In this document: positions 52,020 to 60,308 of the stretch, piece after piece
Layout of the letters: every line of letters starts with the position of its first letter
Position numbering within the stretch: the stretch's first letter is position 1
Assembly (NCBI RefSeq): GCF_021398735.1
Contig: NZ_CP090349.1
Location: 1,680,501-1,744,500 of the forward strand
DNA from: Methylobacterium oryzae
GTDB taxonomy: Bacteria; Pseudomonadota; Alphaproteobacteria; Rhizobiales; Beijerinckiaceae
Direction of reading: 5' to 3'
Length of the DNA: 64,000 nt
Notes under the pieces: generated by a model
Seen by the model: the letters and a program-made list of their open reading frames with translations, nothing else
The model's database searches: none
Told to the model about the DNA's origin: nothing
Made by a program: the position numbers and the translations under genes

Positions 52020-53418
52020 AGACGTCGTCGCCCACGAAGATCATCTCGCGGTCGATCTCGGGGGGATCCTTCTGCGAGCCGTAGGCGAAGAACAGGCGCC
52101 GGGTCCGGCCATCCGCCGCGGTCAGCGTGAGCGTGTGGCGATCGAGGGCGTAGCGCCCGCCCTCCGGCGCGCGCCGACGGGCGATCGCCGTGCCGACGCC
52201 GGTGCTCGCCCCCGAATTCGTCGCGCCGACCGAGCCGCCGCGGCCGTAACTCCCGTCCGCGTGGAAGTCGTAGCGGCTCTCGACGGCGATCGCGACGTCG
52301 CCGCCCAGGGCTGTGTTGCCGCCGCCCGACAGCCTTCGGTACGCCCGCGCCACCCGCTCGCCAGAGCCGGCCGGGAAGGCCCGGAAGAAGCTGCCGTCGC
52401 CGAGGGCGTAGTCGTTCGCGCGGCCGCGCGCGTCGGTCAGGACGAAGCCGGCGCCCTTGGCGCTCCACCGCCCGAATCGCTTGGGCCGTGCGGCCCGCTC
52501 GGCGGCGAGGTCCACGTCTTCGAGCGCGGTGTCGGCGACCTCGTAGTAGGTTCCGTCGCGCAGGAAGATCAGCGGCTCGAAATCGATCGTCATGAGACCG
52601 CCGACGCCGAACCCGGTGGTCGAACGGAAGTACACGCCCTCGACCTGATCCCAGTTGGCGGCGTGGCGCGGGGGACCGGCCGCGTCCGGGGCGGACGGAG
52701 CCGGGGAGGGAGCCGGCCGCGCGTCCGGCACGGACGGGCTCTCCGCGACCGGTGGCGGCTTCGGGGCCGCGCGTCCGGCCCGGTCCTTCGGCACCAGCCC
52801 GTCCTCGGTCAGCGCCAGATTCCGCAGCGTGGCGACCGGGATGAACTCGTTGGACAGGCCCGCCAGGAAACGCGGCAGCACGCCGAGCCGCTTGGCCGCC
52901 TGCCAGCCGGCATGGTGGAGAACGGCGCGCAGCTTGACCTGCTCGGCGAAGGCTGCCCGCGTGACCGGCTGGGACAGGGGCGGCCGTTCCGCCATCGGCG
53001 CCACGAACCGGGTCCGGATCGCCCGCAGGGCCGCCGCGCTCGGCTCGACCGTCGCGTCGTTGGCGACCATCCATTGCAGGGCGATGAAGGCGGTGAGCAC
53101 GTCGCCCGCATCGTCCGGCCGCAGCGGCGTCCCGTCGAGGAAGCCGCGGAAGATGGTGTCGTAATCGTGCTGGGCCATCTCTCGCGCCGTCTCGGCCGCG
53201 GCGATCGGGTTCGTGGCGCGCTGGTCGCGCACCGCCCGCGCGACCGTGGCGGCCCGCAGGTCGGGCGTCGAGGCGTAGGGGAGGGCCGGTCCCTCCACCT
53301 TGGTCGCCTGCGCCCGTGCCGGGGTCGCCGACACCGGGATCGCCAGGCTCGACAGCGGGACGGCTGCCACGCCGAGGCCGAGCAGTGCGGCCGCGCGCCG
53401 GAAGGTGAACCGCATCAT
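52003..53418 (-). CDS. Large secreted protein of unknown function, last gene of the envelope cluster
   Basis: Exported protein of 471 residues with a signal peptide (AAALLGLGVAAVPLSSLAIP). Residues 50-190 are helical, with AQHDYDTIFRGFLDGTPLRPDD then ALQWMVAND, a layout reminiscent of DUF6683 proteins (low certainty). A Pro/Ala-rich linker at about 215-245 leads to a beta-rich domain (about 250-470) with VEGVYFRSTTGFGVGG, FLRDGTYYEV and GSQKDPPEIDREMIFVGDDVF, which could be a lipocalin-like barrel. It overlaps the preceding small membrane protein gene by four bases (ATGA), so it is translationally coupled to it. Confidence 0.8.
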   Translation of the reverse strand: MMRFTFRRAAALLGLGVAAVPLSSLAIPVSATPARAQATKVEGPALPYASTPDLRAATVARAVRDQRATNPIAAAETAREMAQHDYDTIFRGFLDGTPLRPDDAGDVLTAFIALQWMVANDATVEPSAAALRAIRTRFVAPMAERPPLSQPVTRAAFAEQVKLRAVLHHAGWQAAKRLGVLPRFLAGLSNEFIPVATLRNLALTEDGLVPKDRAGRAAPKPPPVAESPSVPDARPAPSPAPSAPDAAGPPRHAANWDQVEGVYFRSTTGFGVGGLMTIDFEPLIFLRDGTYYEVADTALEDVDLAAERAARPKRFGRWSAKGAGFVLTDARGRANDYALGDGSFFRAFPAGSGERVARAYRRLSGGGNTALGGDVAIAVESRYDFHADGSYGRGGSVGATNSGASTGVGTAIARRRAPEGGRYALDRHTLTLTAADGRTRRLFFAYGSQKDPPEIDREMIFVGDDVFSPAD

Positions 53419-53732
53419 CGCCGCAACCACGCTCGAAGGATCATCAGCAGGCCCTGCACGACGGTGAGCAGCAGTGTCAGGGCCATGAAGGGCAGGAACG
53501 GGATCAGCAGCCAGCCCGTCATCGTCAGCGTGTAGAGCAGGCCGCCGATATCGTGTCCGGCCACCGGGCAGGGGTGCGTCCCCGCCTCGTTGACGGTGCA
53601 GCCGGTCAGGTTCGTCAGCGCGAGGCCGAGCGCGAAGGGTACGACCGGCAGCCACGTGATGAGCAGCAGGATGAGGATCACGCGCAGGCGTCGCCGGGAC
53701 GGGCTCGGCCGCGCCATCGTGCGGATGGCCAT
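53415..53732 (-). CDS. Small two-helix inner-membrane protein
   Basis: Membrane protein of 105 residues. A basic N-terminus (ARPSPSRRRLRV) is followed by TM1 (ILILLLITWLPVVPFALGL), a short loop with two Cys (TGCTVNEAGTHPCPV), and TM2 (TGWLLIPFLPFMALTLLLTV), ending in Arg residues. Both termini are predicted in the cytosol, placing the Cys loop in the periplasm, where it may be oxidised. Unknown family. It ends in a 4-base overlap with the gene for the large secreted protein. Confidence 0.75.
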   Translation of the reverse strand: MAIRTMARPSPSRRRLRVILILLLITWLPVVPFALGLALTNLTGCTVNEAGTHPCPVAGHDIGGLLYTLTMTGWLLIPFLPFMALTLLLTVVQGLLMILRAWLRR

Positions 53733-53782
53733 CGGTCACAAGCCCCGCGCGGAGCCGGGGCGGCCGCGCCGCGCCGCGCCGC

Positions 53783-54508
53783 TCATGGCTGGCGGCGATA
53801 GAGGCCGCGGAAGGTGACGTTGACGCCTCCGCAGCCGAGGTTGTCGTCGACGACCAGCCAGGGGCCGACCCGCCGCAGCCAGACCTTGCAATCGGACGCG
53901 TCACCGGCCTCGACTGGCAGCGCCCCGTTCTCGCCGACGGCGAAGCTCGCCGCGGCGCCCTGCGGGGCGACCGTGCCGGCGAATTCGCCGATATGGACGC
54001 CGCCGCGGCGCGCCCGCTCCGGATCCCCGGCGCCCCAGGTGGCGTCGCCCCCGAAGGTGAGCAGCCCCGGCTTGTCGGCCTGGGTGATGCGGATGCGCGC
54101 CTCCGCACGGGTCCAGGTGCCGAGCCAGTCCGCAGGCGCGACGGCACCGGGCGGCTCGACGGCGACGGCCTCGCCCGGGAGCCAGCCTGTCCGGCCCATA
54201 TCGTCGCCCGCGCCCCGATAGTGGGCGCAGACATAGGCGCCGCGTCGCTCGCCGAGGATGACGGGATCGGCGCTCACCAGGTAGGCGCGCTCGCGGCAGG
54301 CGGCGCTCGGGTCCGGGCAGCCGGCGCGGGCGAGCCCGTCCTTGACGAAGGCCGTGCGCCCCGGCGCGCTGATGCGCCCGAAGGTTGGGGGCGCGCCGGA
54401 CGCGAGCGTGGGGGACCGCCGGCACTCATTCTCCTCCGCGCGCGCCGGGCCAGCGAGCAGGGCGAGGGCGGAGACCAGGAGCAGCGGGGCGAGGAGCGGC
54501 GGGCGCAT
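53783..54508 (-). CDS. Secreted cysteine-rich protein, unknown
   Basis: Exported protein of 241 residues with a signal peptide (LAPLLLVSALALLAGPARA). Six or more Cys are in the mature part, including CPDPSAACRE and the conserved-looking end VDDNLGCGGVNVTFRGLYRR. The first half has an SH3-like pattern (AYVCAHYRGA, MGRTGWLPGEAVAV); the second is beta-rich with LGTWTRAEARIRITQ, like small periplasmic binding barrels. No named family. It lies between other secreted proteins of the cluster, 33 bases after the gene upstream. Confidence 0.75.
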   Translation of the reverse strand: MRPPLLAPLLLVSALALLAGPARAEENECRRSPTLASGAPPTFGRISAPGRTAFVKDGLARAGCPDPSAACRERAYLVSADPVILGERRGAYVCAHYRGAGDDMGRTGWLPGEAVAVEPPGAVAPADWLGTWTRAEARIRITQADKPGLLTFGGDATWGAGDPERARRGGVHIGEFAGTVAPQGAAASFAVGENGALPVEAGDASDCKVWLRRVGPWLVVDDNLGCGGVNVTFRGLYRRQP

Positions 54509-54541
54509 CGGGAAGGCTCTCGTTGTGGGTGCAGAGGTCGG

Positions 54542-55543
54542 TCAGCGCATCGCCACCGAGGCGGCGACACGGTCGGCCCTGTCCAGGGCGTCGAGGCGAC
54601 CGGCATCGGCGAAGCCCAGCACCCGCAGGTAGCGCTGGCCGTCGAAGACCATCGTCTGCGTCACGCCGAGGGCACGGCCGCTCTTGGTGTCGGTCCCGGT
54701 GCCGCGCAGCCGCACGACGACCGCCTCGCCGCGACTGGACCGCGCCTCGTCCGTGACGTTCACGTCGGCGAAGTCCTTCTGCGCCGCGAACAGCCGGCGG
54801 GCGACCGCGACCTCCGCGCCCGCCGGGACCGGCGCCTGACCGAGCGAGGGCGCGACGACGATCACCGGCTGCTCGCGCTCGGGATCGACGTCCTTGGGTC
54901 CCTCGGTGAGGAGGAGGCTGTTGCCCGCGAAGACCGCGGTCGGCCGGTAGCCCGCCATGTCGCCGACCGTGTAGGGCAGCGCCGCGACCTGATCGGTCAG
55001 GCTCGCCTTCGCCCGGAACGCGATCGTGCGGAGGGCCGCCTCGACGGAAGCGGCGGGCACCTGCCGGGCCGCCTTCTCGGGGACCTGCACGGTGACGAGC
55101 CCGGTCCCGGGGGCGCCGCGCACGACGGCGACCCATTTCGCGTAAGTGAGGCCGTTGGCCGGCTGGGTGCCGCGCAGGACGAAGCCCTCACCGCCCGCGA
55201 CCGGCAGGGGCTCGGCCCCGCCCTTCACCCGGAAGCCCGTGGCGGCCAGCGCCTCGGGGGTGAACCGGCCATTGATTCGGTCCCAGGCCTCCGGCGGCAT
55301 CTCCACCAGGATGATCGACGCGCCGGCCGGATGCTCGAAACCGGCGAAGCGCCGGCTCACGCTCATCCCGGCCGGCGGCGTCAGGCCGAGGGCGCCGGCG
55401 CCCGGAAAGACCGGGTCGGCCCGGGCCTCGCGGGCCGCGATCGCCAGGGGCGCGAGGACCAGTCCGGCCAGGATGACGCGCCGCGCCGGGCGTTGCGGGA
55501 CAAGATGGGAGAGGGCGCCGCGCAGGCGCTCGCGAACCGACAT
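54542..55543 (-). CDS. Secreted protein, possibly DcrB/PsbP-like, unknown
   Basis: Exported protein of 333 residues with an Arg-rich signal peptide (RRVILAGLVLAPLAIAAREARA). Mature residues 50-180, with LGLTPPAGMSVSRRFAGFEHPAGASIILVEMPPEAWDRI and VTVQVPEKAARQV, resemble DcrB/PsbP-type lipid- or protein-binding folds (by pattern only). A second copy-like half (about 200-330) contains YLRVLGFADAGRL. The ATG at 55543 is used because AAGG lies 8 bases before it; the TTG two codons upstream is less likely. Confidence 0.75.
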   Translation of the reverse strand: MSVRERLRGALSHLVPQRPARRVILAGLVLAPLAIAAREARADPVFPGAGALGLTPPAGMSVSRRFAGFEHPAGASIILVEMPPEAWDRINGRFTPEALAATGFRVKGGAEPLPVAGGEGFVLRGTQPANGLTYAKWVAVVRGAPGTGLVTVQVPEKAARQVPAASVEAALRTIAFRAKASLTDQVAALPYTVGDMAGYRPTAVFAGNSLLLTEGPKDVDPEREQPVIVVAPSLGQAPVPAGAEVAVARRLFAAQKDFADVNVTDEARSSRGEAVVVRLRGTGTDTKSGRALGVTQTMVFDGQRYLRVLGFADAGRLDALDRADRVAASVAMR

Positions 55544-55591
55544 GGTCAACCTTCAGGGAACGGTGGGACGACGAGGAAGGCGAAGGTTCGG

Positions 55592-56578
55592 CTACCGCGT
55601 CGCCACGCGGCTGATGACGAAGGTGTTGCCCGAGAACTGGACCTGACCCGGCGCGCTCATGTGCTCCAGCATCAGGCGGAGGTTCCGGCCGAGCCGGGCG
55701 GAATCCGAGCGGGTCTCGTACCAGTACTCGGTGCTGGCCCCGCTCGCGCGCACCGGACGGTGGTGCTCGTAGCAGCGGAAGGCCGCCATGTACTCCTCGG
55801 CCGCCTGGACCTCCTGGGCCGAGAAGCCGCTCAGACGGACGACGTAGGCGCTGGGCAAACCCCCACAGCCCTCGCCGCCGGGCGCCGCCGCCACGGCGCC
55901 GCCGACCGGAGCGGCGTCAGGGGGCGCAGCGCCGGCATCGGCACCGCGGCGGGGCGCGATGACGCCGTCGAGCTTCGCGGTGAGGGCGGCCGCGAGGTCG
56001 GCGGCCACCGTCTTCGCCTCGGCGCCGACCCGCTCGAGCAGGCACTCGCGGTCGCACCCCTGGGGCAGGGGCGGCAGCTGGAGCCCGGCCACCTCGAACG
56101 AGCCGAGCGACTGACCGGTGCGGACGTTGAGGAGGCGTCCGGGGATACGGATCTCCGGACGGACGATATCCGAGTAGGCGGATTTCGACGCCGACGCGTA
56201 GATCTGGAACACCGCCACCACGTCGAGCGGCGGATTCTGGACCGCGCGGGCGACCTCGATCAGCTCGGCATCCCGCCGGCGCACCCGGTTGGCCTGGGTG
56301 AACCCCATCGCGACGGCGGTCTCGTCGTAGACGTTGTAGCCGCGCAGGTTCATGGTCTCAGACAGCTCGTGGATCACCCGCTGGAAGATGCGGTTGCCGC
56401 GGGGCACCGCGTCCTCGTCGGCGTCCTCGCCCATCACGACGACGTTGGGCTTGGTCTGCGCCCGGGCCGGTGCCGCGTAGGCGGAACCGAGGGCCAGGAC
56501 GGCGAGGCAGGCGGCGCGGAACGCGGTGGTGCGGAACGCGGTGGTGCGGACGAGGGGCATCGGGATCCTCCAGGACAT
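55592..56578 (-). CDS. Secreted protein with CsgG/TolB-like N-terminal half
   Basis: Exported protein of 328 residues. After the signal peptide, residues 40-180 (NVVVMGEDADEDAVPRGN, IFQRVIHELSETMNLRGYNV, VAVFQIYASASKSAY, RLLNVRTGQSLGSFEV) follow the alternating strand-helix pattern of CsgG, FlgT and TolB N-terminal domains, which assemble in periplasmic complexes. An Ala/Gly/Pro linker leads to a C-terminal domain with a Cys pair and LMLEHMSAPGQVQFSGNTFVISRV. GGAGAG lies 7 bases before the ATG. A 15-base tandem duplication lies inside the signal-peptide coding region. Confidence 0.75.
   Translation of the reverse strand: MSWRIPMPLVRTTAFRTTAFRAACLAVLALGSAYAAPARAQTKPNVVVMGEDADEDAVPRGNRIFQRVIHELSETMNLRGYNVYDETAVAMGFTQANRVRRRDAELIEVARAVQNPPLDVVAVFQIYASASKSAYSDIVRPEIRIPGRLLNVRTGQSLGSFEVAGLQLPPLPQGCDRECLLERVGAEAKTVAADLAAALTAKLDGVIAPRRGADAGAAPPDAAPVGGAVAAAPGGEGCGGLPSAYVVRLSGFSAQEVQAAEEYMAAFRCYEHHRPVRASGASTEYWYETRSDSARLGRNLRLMLEHMSAPGQVQFSGNTFVISRVATR
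56516..56545. repeat. 15-base tandem duplication in a signal-peptide coding region
   Basis: Two exact adjacent copies of GCGGAACGCGGTGGT, followed by a partial third copy. On the coding strand they give the repeat TTAFR-TTAFR. The unit is a multiple of three, so the frame is kept. Confidence 0.9.
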
Positions 56579-56622
56579 CGCGGGTCTCTCCGTCTTCGGA
56601 CCGTCGGTGAGGCGAGTTGGCG

Positions 56623-57438
56623 TCATTCGGTGCAGGGACGTGGGGTCGGCGCCGCGCGGAAATCGTCGAGGTCGAGATCCGTCCGCAGGCGCGGATCGGC
56701 CAGGTCGCTGCACGGACCATCCGCGACCGGCAGGACGAAGCGGAGGGCACCGCTGCGGGCCGGCGCGATCAGGCTGACCTCCACCCTGCGGTTCACCGGT
56801 GACAGGGGTGCGTCGGGATCCTTCGGCCGCGCGGGTCCCCAGCCGTGGACGCGCAGGCGCTCCGGGGCGATGCCGTAGGTCTCGACGAGATGCGCCTTCA
56901 CGGCCCGGGCCCGGGCCAGGGAGAGGCGGCGGTTGTAGGCGCGGCCGCCGGCGGCGTCGGTGTGGCCGGCGATCAGGAATCCGTGGCCCGCGAGCGGCTC
57001 GGCGCGCAGGGCCTCGCCGAGCGGTTCGAGCTGGATGCGCGCTTCGGGGGTCAGGCGCGCGCTGTCGTAGGCGAAGAACACGGTGAGATCGATCGACCGG
57101 GCGGGAACGACGCGGACCGCCGGGCCGCCGTCGTCGGGGCTGACCGCCAGCGGCCGCGCGGGAGCTCCCGGATTGCCGTCGGCGAACGGCGCGAGCGACC
57201 GGATGATCGCGGTCGGACCCGGGTTCGCGGCCCGCGCCTCCTCGGCCTCCGCCCGCTCCGCGGCCGGGTCCCGCGGCGGAGGCGCTTCGTCCGGCTGCGC
57301 TGCCCGGGCACCCGGCACCTCGGTGAGCGGGTTCGCCCGCGCGGGCGCGGCCAGCGCGAGGGCGAGGCCGACGGCGAGCAACAGGCCGGAGCGGCCGAGG
57401 CGCGCCCGCGCGGCGCGCGGCAGATCGTGGGTCCGCAT
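56623..57438 (-). CDS. OmpA-family peptidoglycan-binding protein
   Basis: Exported protein of 271 residues. The signal peptide (GLLLAVGLALALAAPARA) is followed by a Pro/Ala/Glu linker and an OmpA C-terminal domain at about 115-230: IDLTVFFAYDSARLTPEA, GHTDAAGGRAYNRRLSLARARAVKAHL and RLRVHGWGPARP. These residues bind diaminopimelate in peptidoglycan. No beta-barrel is present, so it is a periplasmic wall anchor rather than a porin. Its place in the cluster suggests that it fixes the other exported components to the wall. Confidence 0.93.
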   Translation of the reverse strand: MRTHDLPRAARARLGRSGLLLAVGLALALAAPARANPLTEVPGARAAQPDEAPPPRDPAAERAEAEEARAANPGPTAIIRSLAPFADGNPGAPARPLAVSPDDGGPAVRVVPARSIDLTVFFAYDSARLTPEARIQLEPLGEALRAEPLAGHGFLIAGHTDAAGGRAYNRRLSLARARAVKAHLVETYGIAPERLRVHGWGPARPKDPDAPLSPVNRRVEVSLIAPARSGALRFVLPVADGPCSDLADPRLRTDLDLDDFRAAPTPRPCTE

Positions 57439-57545
57439 CGCTTACCCTTCCAGTGTCCCGGGCCTTGCTTCGGCCCCTCTCACCCCGTCCATGGGCGGCC
57501 CAGAGCGATTTTCGTCGCCCGGCCTCGCGATCTCCGCGACGGCGC

Positions 57546-58526
57546 TCAGCGTCCCCGCAGGATGGCGTTCATCCCGGCCGGGTCGAGGGGTCCGTCGGTC
57601 GCCGGCCTGGGTTGGGGTGCCGGGCCGGGCCCGACCGGCCTGGTCCCCGGATCCGCGGCGGCGACCGGGCGCCCCTGGGCCGCCGCGATCCGCGTCAGGG
57701 TCGGGCTCCGGCCCAGGATCGCCGAGAGGCGGGTCGCGCTGTTGAAGCTCGTCGGATCCTTCGGATCGAGGCCGCCCTCCTTGTGGAGCGCGATGCCGGC
57801 CACGGAGGCGTCGAACATGAGCGAACCGGACGAGCCGCCGAGCGTGTCGCAGCGGTGGCGCAGGTCCGGGCCTTCGGCCTGGTCCTTCACGGCGAAGCAG
57901 CGGAAGCGGCTCATCACCTTCGGTCGTCCGAGGGGATGGTGGATGACCAGCATCGAGCGGTTGGCCGTCACCGGCTCGCCCGAGAGCCGCGCGGCGCCGT
58001 AGGTCGCGGTCGGATTGCCCGCCACGCGGGCGAGGGCGAAGTCGAGGCGGGCGTCGAACTCGACGGGCTTCGGGTCGATCTCGAACCGGCGGGAGCCTTT
58101 CCCGTCGAGGGTCAGGTAATCCATCAGGATCGACGCCTTGATCGGGCGCAGGTCGCCCGATTGCGGCAGGCAATGGTGGTTGGTCAGCACGTAGTCGCCG
58201 GTCAGGAGCGTCCCCGTGCAGGAGGCACCGACCTGCTGCCCGGTGCGGCCGTTCTGGAGCACGATGTCGACGCGGCCGATCGGTCGGGCGAGGGCCGCGA
58301 GGCCGTCCTTCGGGTCGAGCTCGCTCACGGGCTCGAAGGCGCCCTTGTTCTGGTCGACATAGGCGGCCGCGTCGCCGGTCGTCTGGCGCAGGGGCAGCTG
58401 CGCCCGGCCGTAATCGGCGGGATCGAAGCCGACGCTCTGCGCCCGCGCGGCATCGCCGCGGCCGAGCACGATCAGCGCGCAGGCCGTTCCCAGAAGGAGT
58501 GGGCCTCTCCGGCGCATCGCGATCAT
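57546..58526 (-). CDS. Secreted trypsin-like serine protease
   Basis: Exported protease of 326 residues. The signal peptide is LLLGTACALIVLGRGDAARA. The S1-fold triad is visible: His118 in VLTNHHCLPQ, Asp162 in RLDFALARV, and Ser233 in TLGGSSGSLMF, where GXSG replaces the common GDSGG. Two Cys pairs are likely (C103-C119, C210-C226). The N-terminal 80 residues may be a propeptide. A Pro-rich C-terminal tail ends MNAILRGR. No transmembrane segment or PDZ domain follows, unlike DegP. GGAGGGAGAGG directly precedes the ATG. It lies between the OmpA protein and the single-pass membrane protein genes. Confidence 0.92.
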   Translation of the reverse strand: MIAMRRRGPLLLGTACALIVLGRGDAARAQSVGFDPADYGRAQLPLRQTTGDAAAYVDQNKGAFEPVSELDPKDGLAALARPIGRVDIVLQNGRTGQQVGASCTGTLLTGDYVLTNHHCLPQSGDLRPIKASILMDYLTLDGKGSRRFEIDPKPVEFDARLDFALARVAGNPTATYGAARLSGEPVTANRSMLVIHHPLGRPKVMSRFRCFAVKDQAEGPDLRHRCDTLGGSSGSLMFDASVAGIALHKEGGLDPKDPTSFNSATRLSAILGRSPTLTRIAAAQGRPVAAADPGTRPVGPGPAPQPRPATDGPLDPAGMNAILRGR

Positions 58527-58606
58527 CCTCTCCCTCCTCTCGGTCCGCGAATCGGGCCCGCGCTCGCGGGGTCGATCGACAGCATTCGCAACACGCCGGA
58601 TTCTCA

Positions 58607-59737
58607 TCAGCGCGCCAGGGTGTGGACCAGGCGGCCGGCAAGCGCGCCGGTTCCGGCCTCCGGAACGGCCTGGACCGTGTAGACGAGGTTCTGCCGCGCG
58701 CCCTCGCGCAGGAAATAGCCGAGCGCGCCGTCCGCCAGCCGGACGGCCGGGAGGGCGGCGTCGCGCAGTTCCGGCCCGACCTGCACGCGCAGGCCCGGCT
58801 CCGCTCCGATGGCGAGCCCGCACAGGTCCGGCGTGAGGCGGCTCGCGGCCAGGTGATCGCCCGACTCCGCCGGTACCGGGCGCCGCTCGGGCGGGTCGGC
58901 TCCGAAGGCGACGCGGCGGCAGGAGGAGCCCGCCGGGGCGCGCAGCTCGGAGACGTGGATCGGCGACGCGATCCGGACTTCGATGCTGGGGGGAGGGCTG
59001 GCGGGACCGGCCGGCGCGTCGGGGCGCGGCTTACTGACGGGATCGGGCCGCGTGGCCCCGAGAGCGAGCACACCGGCGAGTCCGGCTGCCGCGACGGCGC
59101 CGGCCGGCAACGCGAGACGCCACCATCGCCGCGCCGGCGGCGTCTCGGCCCTCTCCAAAGGCCGCGGCGCGGTCAATGCGGCCAGGGCTGCGGGCACGCT
59201 GTGCGACGGCAGGATCCGCACGTTCCGGCCCATGCCGCGGAAGACGGCCTCGGCCTGCGCGCGCTCCGGCCCGTCCGGCAGGAGGACCGCCAGCGCGGCG
59301 TCCGGAGCCTCGGCGATCGTCGCAGCGGAGCGCTCGATCTTGTCGAGGAGCGCGTAGTCGCCGGGCAGCACCGCGAGGTCGAGATCGACCGCGCCGGTCG
59401 CCCAGAGGATGAGGTCGGCCTCCTCCGGTGCCGCGGCGAGCGGGTGGCCGCCATCGGCAAGGCCGTGCGCCAGGCAGACCGGAACCTCCCAGGAGCGTCC
59501 GGCATCGAAGGAGCCCGACAGCCGCAGCTCGTGGGGCTCCGGAGTCCGGCCCGTCCACCGGGCGAGCGGGCCGGCGGCCCCGCAGAGCCGGGCGTAATCG
59601 GCCGACCACGGCAGCGGGCGATAATCGCCGTCCGCGAAGGCGGCCGGGGCCGGAAGGCCGGGGCGCGGCCTGAGTCCGCGCAGCACCAGCGGTCCGCGGG
59701 TCGTGGGCACCACGACGAGGATGGCCGGACGCGTCAT
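58607..59737 (-). CDS. Single-pass membrane protein with cytosolic domain, unknown
   Basis: Protein of 376 residues without signal peptide. The first 200 residues form a soluble domain (AILVVVPTTRGPLVLRGLRP, LPWSADYARLCGAAGPLARW, EADLILWATGAVDLDL), followed by a basic stop (PARRWWR), one membrane helix (about 207-228, LALPAGAVAAAGLAGVLAL), a Pro-rich linker and a C-terminal domain of about 120 residues with two Cys. The topology predicts the N-domain in the cytosol and the C-domain in the periplasm, next to the secreted protease encoded downstream. No family recognised. Confidence 0.78.
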   Translation of the reverse strand: MTRPAILVVVPTTRGPLVLRGLRPRPGLPAPAAFADGDYRPLPWSADYARLCGAAGPLARWTGRTPEPHELRLSGSFDAGRSWEVPVCLAHGLADGGHPLAAAPEEADLILWATGAVDLDLAVLPGDYALLDKIERSAATIAEAPDAALAVLLPDGPERAQAEAVFRGMGRNVRILPSHSVPAALAALTAPRPLERAETPPARRWWRLALPAGAVAAAGLAGVLALGATRPDPVSKPRPDAPAGPASPPPSIEVRIASPIHVSELRAPAGSSCRRVAFGADPPERRPVPAESGDHLAASRLTPDLCGLAIGAEPGLRVQVGPELRDAALPAVRLADGALGYFLREGARQNLVYTVQAVPEAGTGALAGRLVHTLAR

Positions 59738-59795
59738 GCGCGGGCCGGTCTCCCGGACGGGCCGAGACCGGCCTGCCGGCTGGTCCGACGGCTCG

Positions 59796-60308
59796 TCAAA
59801 GCAGGAACACCGCGCAGGCCGGGTCGCGGAGCATCCGGCCCATGAGGGCCGCGTCCGGCACGGCCGGGTCGAGGGCGAGCACCGCCGCGCCTTCGATCGC
59901 CGGACCGAGGTCGAGCCGGACCGTCTCGTCGCCGAGCCACGCCTCGATCACCCGCGGCATCTGCCCCGACTCGCCGCGCAGGACGAGGAGCGGCGGTGCG
60001 CCGTCCGCGGCCTCGAGGATCTCCAGCGCGTAGGCGCCGACCCGGCGCCGGAGAATCGCGCCGTCCGAGGCGGCCGCAGCGAGCGGCGCGTGGGCGAGCG
60101 CCAGGGCGCCGAGCATCGTCCGGTAGCGCCGGGCCGTCGCGGCGTCGCCGCGGATCGCCCGCACTGTCGCGAGGTCGACCGGGCCGTCGGGCGCACGGGT
60201 CGCGTGGGCCCACAGCCCCGCGTGGTTCGGCCGGGCGGTCGTCGCCGCATCGCGCACGAGGGCGCGGGCCGCGTGGATCTCGGCGAGGAGCCGTGCCGCG
60301 TCGCTCAC
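59796..60308 (-). CDS. Soluble protein of 170 residues, unknown
   Basis: No signal peptide or membrane segment. An N-terminal helical part (ARLLAEIHAARALVRDA, ARRYRTMLGALALAHAPL) is followed by an alpha/beta part (AYALEILEAADGAPPLLVLRGE, VIEAWLGDETVRLDLGPAIEGAAVLAL) and ends in AVFLL. The gene starts in a four-base ATGA overlap with the 463-residue gene, so they are translationally coupled and probably make a complex. The function is not recognised. Confidence 0.75.
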   Translation of the reverse strand: MSDAARLLAEIHAARALVRDAATTARPNHAGLWAHATRAPDGPVDLATVRAIRGDAATARRYRTMLGALALAHAPLAAAASDGAILRRRVGAYALEILEAADGAPPLLVLRGESGQMPRVIEAWLGDETVRLDLGPAIEGAAVLALDPAVPDAALMGRMLRDPACAVFLL

